DNA of 19,130 nucleotides from an uncultured Lachnospiraceae bacterium (lineage in GTDB: Bacteria; Bacillota_A; Clostridia; Lachnospirales; Lachnospiraceae). The stretch is from the NCBI GenBank assembly GCA_910587495.1, contig CAJUMT010000044.1, positions 1 to 19,130 on the forward strand. The letters run 5' to 3'. Each line of letters opens with the position of its first letter. Position 1 is the first letter of the stretch. A model generated the notes under the pieces. It was not told where the DNA came from and searched no databases. It saw only the letters and a program-made list of their open reading frames with translations. Both the position numbers and the translations under genes were made by a program. Positions 14,466-19,130 of this stretch are shown one piece after another.

Positions 14466-17400
14466 ATCGAAGAAAATTAAACCAATTCTTATGTGTGCTT
14501 TTATCTGTTGTACTGCTCTCAACAGGCATAGACTTTCCTGTATTGGCTGCCGCGGAAGAAACACCTGTATCCGCATCTTTGGCAGAAGAAAGCATGCCGG
14601 AAGCGCAGGCTGACCCGGAGACCACGCAAGATCTTACAGGCAGCGAGGCTGTACAGACAGAGAACGTTTCCAGCGATTATCAGTTTTTTGTAAACCCGAT
14701 TTATGAAGACATCCTTGATCCGTCACAACAGGCAGCCGAACTGGAAGCGCTGCAAGACCGCGGTCAGGTTCAGGCAAAAGGAACTACCCGTGCCGCTGCT
14801 GTTTATCAAACTATGGAAACGGCCGCAAACTATATACGGGGAGAGATGGTAAAGCGTTCCACCTCTTTTAGCTTTTCTGTAGCCAGGCCTGTATATGAAG
14901 CCAGCCAGGATTTTACAAAAGAGGTCTTTGATGCTGCCATGGCTTACAGCCGAAGCTGTACAGGGCAGGAAGGAGACGCGCTCTTATATGGTTTCTTGTC
15001 TTCTCAAGTAAAAACCACAATTACCAGCGGACTTATTACATTTGACTACACTGTCCTCTATCATTCAGACGCCGCACAGGAAGCGGCGCTGACTGCAGAA
15101 GTCGATAAAGTCCTGTCAGAACTGGCTCTGGACGGGAAAAGCAACTACGAAAAAGTGCGCTTGATCCATGACTACATTTGCAACCATGTAGACTATGACG
15201 ACACTTACGGCAACTATTCCGCTTACAGCGCCCTCTGTGAAGGTTCTGCAGTGTGTCAGGGATATGCAGTGCTTTTCTACCGTATGTGTAAGGACGCAGG
15301 TCTGTCTGTACGCGTTCTGTCAGGAACCGGCAACCAGGAACCGCATGCCTGGAACATCGTGCAGGTTGGCTCTAAGTATTACAATATTGACTGCACCTGG
15401 GACGATCAGGAAACACGCATCATCTATGATTATTTCCTCAAAAACGATGCGGACTTCGGGAACCATACCAGAGATCCATTATATACTTCTACAGAATTTC
15501 TCTCTGCATACCCTGTATCATCGACTTCCTACATAGAAGGCCAGGAAGACGACTCTTACGGACTGGGCATTGACAATCTGGAATATGATTTTTTAAGCAT
15601 TGAAGACAAAGAGGTTTTCTCCGCAGCTCAGGGAAAACCCAAAGTACTTATCTTCTTTAAAACAAGCTGCGGCTACAGCCAGGCCTCCATACGTTCGATT
15701 GCACAACAAGGAATCCCGGATGTGGATATTCTGGCCATAGAGACGACAGGCCAGTCTAAAGCAGATGTTACTTCTTTTAAAAATACTTATGGCAGCGATG
15801 CTATAGTATTTGCATATGATACAAACGGCTTGGTAGGCAATCGAGCCATGTGGGCTTACTATAATACGGCAGGCAATAATTCGAGCACAAATGCCTCCCT
15901 TCCTATCATTTGTTACATAGATGCCAACAATAAATTCCAGTACCTGACCACAAGCGGTACCACCGCCAGCGCAGTAACCGACAATCTCAAACGCTATTGT
16001 AATTATGGAGCCACCGGAGAAACTTACACCATCACCTATATGCTGGATGGAGGTGTCAACGACAGTGCAAATCCTGCCACTTACACAAAGGAATCTCCTG
16101 TCATTACGTTGAAAGACCCGACAAAAACCGGATATACTTTCGCAGGCTGGTACAGCGATCAGGCATTTTCCCATAAAGTCACGCAGGTCGGCGGCGGAAC
16201 TATAGGAAATCTGACGCTCTATGCCAAATGGGAACAGTCCACTGCCGGACTGAATATTAACAACCCAGAAGTGTCTTTTACTACCATTGATGACCAGACG
16301 GTCACTTCCAAAGCAGACCAAAAGCCAAAACTGCTGGTCTTCTTCAGAACCACCTGCAGTAACAGCAGAAGAACTATTAAAGCTATCGCGGACAAAGGAT
16401 TCTCAGATGTAGATATCTATGCTCTTGAGGTTGACGGAAATGCAAAGGAAAATGTATCTGATTTTAAAGATACCTACGGAAGCGCGCAGATTACCTTTGC
16501 TTACGACACTTCCGCTGCATATAATCAAATTTTATTTCAATACCTTCAGTCAGCCGGCATGTATACTTCAGGAAGCATAAGCATTACGCTTCCGGTCATC
16601 TGTTATATTGACGCCAACAACAAATTGCAGTATATCTCTCAGGGATATCAAAGCGCGGACGACATAAGCGCCCGCTTGGAACAGTACTGCCAGCAAAAAA
16701 CGCCGGGAGAAACCACTGCTTTTACAGTAGAATTTGACCTGCAGGGCCACGGCACACTGTCAGCGGAATACACGAATGGTGTGTCTGTAAATAAAGACTC
16801 TCTCATTCAGGAACCCACGGCTCCTAAAGCCGACGGATATACTTTTACCGGATGGTATAAAGAAAAAGAATGCAAAAATAAGTGGGATTTTGCTAAAGAT
16901 ACTGTCCAGGCGGACATCACCCTCTACGCAGGCTGGCAGGCGGTGGAAGACGAAGCCTCTGTATGTACTGTAACTTTTAACCTGCAGGGCCGCGGCACAC
17001 TACCAACTGAATATAAAGACGGCTTATCTGTTAAAAAAGGCTCTCTCATTCAGGAACCCACGGCTCCTAAAGCCGACGGATATATCTTTACCGGGTGGTA
17101 CAAAGAAAAAGAATGCAAGAATAAATGGGATTTCTCCAAAGACACGGTGGATGAGGATATAACCCTTTACGCTGAATGGGACATTGACGATACCTATGAC
17201 GGAATACTTGAAGACGATATGTCTGCACCGGAGAAAAAACCGTCCGGCGTCTGGGTGACAGGTATAAAAGACGCCACATATACAGGCCAGCCAATTACAC
17301 AGCAGGTCAGGGTCTATGATGGCGACCGCAGGCTGGAAGAGGGGCTTGAATATATCGTAAGCTATAAGAACAATAAAAATGCCACAGGTACAAAAAAACC

Positions 17401-18460
17401 GGCCATAATCGTCTCGGGAAAAGGGAATTATAAAGACTTCAAAAAAGAATATGATTTTTCCATAAAGCCGGTAGACATCGGCAGCACGGCAGGTGTCTTG
17501 GCAGAGGATGTGGTAACGGTTTATAAACAGGGGAAAAAACAGGATAAACTTGTCCCGACCGTCACATACAACGGCAAAAAGCTGAAGAACAACAAAGATT
17601 TTGCAGTGTCCTGTAATGGCTCAGGAGATTACACGACGATTGGTACTTATCCGATAACCATAAAAGGTACGGGCAATTTTACCGGAACTATAAAGGTTAA
17701 CCTGGAGATCATAGACGGCACGCCGATGTCCAAAGTAAAGGTAAGTAAGATTTCCGCACAGAAATATAATGACGGCAAACAGGTCAAACCCATACCAAAT
17801 AAGGATTTTAAGGTTAAAGTGGGTAAAAAGATTCTGAAACCAGAAACAGACTATACCGTCACTTATGAAAACAATACGGAAATCGGGACTGCAACGGCTG
17901 TTATCACAGGAGATAAAAACAGCGGCTATGTAGGAACAAAAAGAGTCACGTTTAAAATCACAGGCACCGCCCTTAGTAAAACCAAAGTGACAGGTATATC
18001 CTCCCTCACTTACAGCGGCAAGTCGCAAGAGCAGACTAATATGAAGCTAACCCTGAAAAACACTGGCGGTACACTGAACGAAAAAGAAGACTATACGGTA
18101 AAATATACCAAAAATAAAAACGCGGGAAAAGCAACAATTACGATCACAGGCATCGGAGCGTATTCTGGCGTCATCAAAAAGACATTTAAAATCCGGGCAT
18201 ATAAATTGGAAGAAGGAGATAAACTAATCAATGGCCTGGAAACAGACATGAAAGAAAAACTGGTATCCGGCAGAGCCAAACCAAAACCACAGCTGACTTT
18301 TGGAGACAAAAGACTTATAGAAGGCAGAGACTACACAATTTCTTACAAAAATAATAATAAAGTAAAATCTGCTACGGACCCGAAGCCTCCGACCATTGTT
18401 ATAAAAGGAAAAGGCAATTTCAAAGGCACTATAACCAAAACATTTACTATTACAGAATAA
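14462..18460 (+). CDS. Secreted multidomain surface protein: transglutaminase-like, two thioredoxin-like, InlB-type and Ig-like repeats
   Basis: The 1332-residue protein starts with a signal peptide (1-30, hydrophobic 8-20, VLAAA cleavage region). An acidic stretch follows, then a transglutaminase-like domain (about 200-325) with a complete triad: C265 (GSAVCQGYA), H295 (EPHAWNIV), D310 (YYNIDCTWDD). Two thioredoxin-like domains (about 375-513 and 603-743) are duplicates: KPKVLIFFKTSCGYS and KPKLLVFFRTTCSNS, each later with PxICYIDANNK. Their active sites are CGYS (403-406) and CSNS (632-635), with one cysteine rather than CxxC. InlB/Flg_new-type repeats lie at 521-592, 754-826 and 834-908, each with GY-F-GWY and LYA-W. 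About five Ig-like repeats (about 930-1332, with YT-YKNN and GxGNF/Y-G motifs) end the protein. No LPXTG sorting motif or membrane tail is seen, so anchoring is unclear. Function may be proteolytic or crosslinking at the wall; substrate unknown. Confidence 0.85.
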   Translation: MNRRKLNQFLCVLLSVVLLSTGIDFPVLAAAEETPVSASLAEESMPEAQADPETTQDLTGSEAVQTENVSSDYQFFVNPIYEDILDPSQQAAELEALQDRGQVQAKGTTRAAAVYQTMETAANYIRGEMVKRSTSFSFSVARPVYEASQDFTKEVFDAAMAYSRSCTGQEGDALLYGFLSSQVKTTITSGLITFDYTVLYHSDAAQEAALTAEVDKVLSELALDGKSNYEKVRLIHDYICNHVDYDDTYGNYSAYSALCEGSAVCQGYAVLFYRMCKDAGLSVRVLSGTGNQEPHAWNIVQVGSKYYNIDCTWDDQETRIIYDYFLKNDADFGNHTRDPLYTSTEFLSAYPVSSTSYIEGQEDDSYGLGIDNLEYDFLSIEDKEVFSAAQGKPKVLIFFKTSCGYSQASIRSIAQQGIPDVDILAIETTGQSKADVTSFKNTYGSDAIVFAYDTNGLVGNRAMWAYYNTAGNNSSTNASLPIICYIDANNKFQYLTTSGTTASAVTDNLKRYCNYGATGETYTITYMLDGGVNDSANPATYTKESPVITLKDPTKTGYTFAGWYSDQAFSHKVTQVGGGTIGNLTLYAKWEQSTAGLNINNPEVSFTTIDDQTVTSKADQKPKLLVFFRTTCSNSRRTIKAIADKGFSDVDIYALEVDGNAKENVSDFKDTYGSAQITFAYDTSAAYNQILFQYLQSAGMYTSGSISITLPVICYIDANNKLQYISQGYQSADDISARLEQYCQQKTPGETTAFTVEFDLQGHGTLSAEYTNGVSVNKDSLIQEPTAPKADGYTFTGWYKEKECKNKWDFAKDTVQADITLYAGWQAVEDEASVCTVTFNLQGRGTLPTEYKDGLSVKKGSLIQEPTAPKADGYIFTGWYKEKECKNKWDFSKDTVDEDITLYAEWDIDDTYDGILEDDMSAPEKKPSGVWVTGIKDATYTGQPITQQVRVYDGDRRLEEGLEYIVSYKNNKNATGTKKPAIIVSGKGNYKDFKKEYDFSIKPVDIGSTAGVLAEDVVTVYKQGKKQDKLVPTVTYNGKKLKNNKDFAVSCNGSGDYTTIGTYPITIKGTGNFTGTIKVNLEIIDGTPMSKVKVSKISAQKYNDGKQVKPIPNKDFKVKVGKKILKPETDYTVTYENNTEIGTATAVITGDKNSGYVGTKRVTFKITGTALSKTKVTGISSLTYSGKSQEQTNMKLTLKNTGGTLNEKEDYTVKYTKNKNAGKATITITGIGAYSGVIKKTFKIRAYKLEEGDKLINGLETDMKEKLVSGRAKPKPQLTFGDKRLIEGRDYTISYKNNNKVKSATDPKPPTIVIKGKGNFKGTITKTFTITE
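16736..16936 (+). repeat. InlB-type repeat, DNA copy 1
   Basis: This 201-bp segment inside the surface-protein gene matches the segment at 16979-17179 almost base for base in its middle; the stretch from CTCTCATTCAGGAACCCACG onward is identical for more than 40 bp. It encodes a Flg_new/InlB-type beta repeat. Confidence 0.85.
16979..17179 (+). repeat. InlB-type repeat, DNA copy 2
   Basis: This is the same 201-bp unit as 16736-16936, 243 bp downstream and in frame with it. The high DNA identity points to a recent duplication or to gene conversion. Unequal crossing-over between the copies would add or remove 81 residues without breaking the frame. Confidence 0.85.
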
Positions 18461-18505
18461 ATATTCAAAAAGGAGATTTTGAGCATAAAAGCAGGAGGTT
18501 TTCCC

Positions 18506-18748
18506 ATGAGTACTATAGACGCAACCGTTTCCATGCTGGAAGCAATGCCAGAGGATGCAAAAATTAAGGTTATGGAGTTCACACAGCAATTGTTCACTTC
18601 CAGAAAACCTGCAAATCCATTCGTCCCGGTCAGCCAGGAACAGCTCCTTTGCGACCTTGCCGAATCACGTCAACAGATTTCCGATGGAAAAGGGCTTGAT
18701 ATGGAAGATGCACTGAAAAGGATGGGAAAACAGCATGGATTCATTTAA
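18506..18748 (+). CDS. Putative type II antitoxin (RelB-like)
   Basis: This is a small acidic protein of 80 residues. Its N-terminal half is predicted helical (STIDATVSMLEAMPEDAKIK), and its C-terminus (ISDGKGLDMEDALKRMGKQHGF) resembles the toxin-binding tail of antitoxins paired with RelE/ParE toxins. I choose the ATG at 18506 because GCAGGAGG lies 6 nt upstream; an upstream ATA/TTG extension has no ribosome site. The end overlaps the following toxin start by 14 nt, the usual arrangement of such pairs. The DNA-binding fold is not identifiable by eye. It lies 45 nt after the surface-protein gene with no visible terminator, so it may share that transcript or have its own promoter. Confidence 0.7.
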   Translation: MSTIDATVSMLEAMPEDAKIKVMEFTQQLFTSRKPANPFVPVSQEQLLCDLAESRQQISDGKGLDMEDALKRMGKQHGFI

Positions 18749-19066
18749 CGTGATTATTTCACCTAAAGCATTGTACCAGCTGAACAACTATATTGATTAC
18801 CTGCAGTACACTTTGCTGAATGATCAGGCCGCCTATAACGTATGGCAGGATGCACTGGAAACACGCGATCAACTCTCAAGAGTCGCCAACAGCCTGCAAT
18901 ATTGTACCCATCCCCAGCTGAAGAAAAATGGATACCGTGCTATTAGTTTCATGCGGCATCCTACCTCATGCTTTATCGTATAGACGGCAAAACTGCTTAT
19001 GTGGAGGCCATATATCATCAGCTCCAGGATTATGAAAATACTTTTGCAAATGAATTGAAGCACTAA
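18735..19066 (+). pseudogene. RelE/ParE-type toxin with a frameshift
   Basis: The frame opens with MDSFNVIISPKALYQLNNYI, typical of the first strand and helices of RelE/ParE toxins (ribosome-dependent mRNA cleavage or gyrase poisoning). Conserved LKKNGYRAISFMRH follows. At about 18956-18962 the frame breaks and stops at 18983. The neighbouring frame continues at once with YLMLYRIDGKTAYVEAIYH and runs to a stop at 19066, restoring the expected C-terminal strands. One missing base explains the break; the rejoined product would have about 110 residues, normal for the family. Either the toxin has been inactivated beside an intact antitoxin, or the base is a sequencing error. Initiation overlaps the antitoxin end. 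Confidence 0.7.
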
Positions 19067-19079
19067 AAGCCAAGCAACA

Positions 19080-19130
19080 AGGGGCTGTCGGGAAATGACA
19101 CTTTTTAGACCTGATTCCCCCAAAAGAGAA
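19080..19130. mobile_element. Possible terminal end of an insertion sequence (IS1182-like), cut by the window edge
   Basis: GGGGCTGTCGGGAAATGACA resembles from memory the GGGGCTGTC-type terminal repeats of some Firmicutes IS1182-family elements. It lies 14 nt after the toxin stop. No transposase, opposite repeat or target duplication can be seen in the window, so this is a weak call. Confidence 0.25.

Overview
The window looks like chromosomal DNA of an anaerobic, gut-type Clostridia, probably a Lachnospiraceae relative. The reasons are the strong AGGAGG-type ribosome sites, the AT-rich intergenic DNA, an AsrABC-type sulfite reductase, a Firmicutes-order sorbitol PTS operon, and a surface protein built from InlB-like repeats. 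The genus cannot be read from the sequence alone.

Left part (1-4270, + strand) is accessory and decaying. It opens inside a very large superfamily-2 helicase with a C-terminal DUF1998-type cysteine region. The combination resembles the DruE helicase of Druantia anti-phage systems, but only the last third is visible. Behind it lies a broken AlbA_2/Schlafen-type ATP-binding protein (2491-3786), with one frameshift and an internal deletion. A smaller relic of a related protein follows (3876-4200). A hairpin at 4273-4303 closes the - strand operon arriving from the right.

Centre (4314-13470, - strand) is a metabolic block read right to left. The sorbitol operon comes first: srlD, gutR, gutM, srlA, srlE, srlB, the same order as gutFRMCBA of Lactobacillus casei. 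It is followed by a CRP/FNR-type regulator and then by asrA-asrB-asrC. Sorbitol enters and is phosphorylated by the PTS, then oxidised to fructose-6-phosphate with formation of NADH. AsrABC spends NADH to reduce sulfite to sulfide, so the block could couple a reduced sugar alcohol to an electron sink (inference). Between the regulator and asrA lies a GTGA-N6-TCAC dyad that can act both as the regulator's terminator and as a class-II activator site for asr. Upstream of srlD there is a promoter, two matching putative activator boxes and a structured leader of about 150 nt.

Right part (13659-19130, + strand) starts with a membrane-anchored N-acetylmuramoyl-L-alanine amidase. It is translationally coupled (ATGA) to a 1332-residue secreted protein with a transglutaminase-like domain, two thioredoxin-like domains with CxxS motifs, three InlB-type repeats and about five C-terminal Ig-like repeats. 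This pair is the best candidate here for an undescribed cell-surface system. It is followed by a RelB-like antitoxin and a RelE/ParE-type toxin gene with a frameshift. The last 50 bases may be the end of an insertion sequence.
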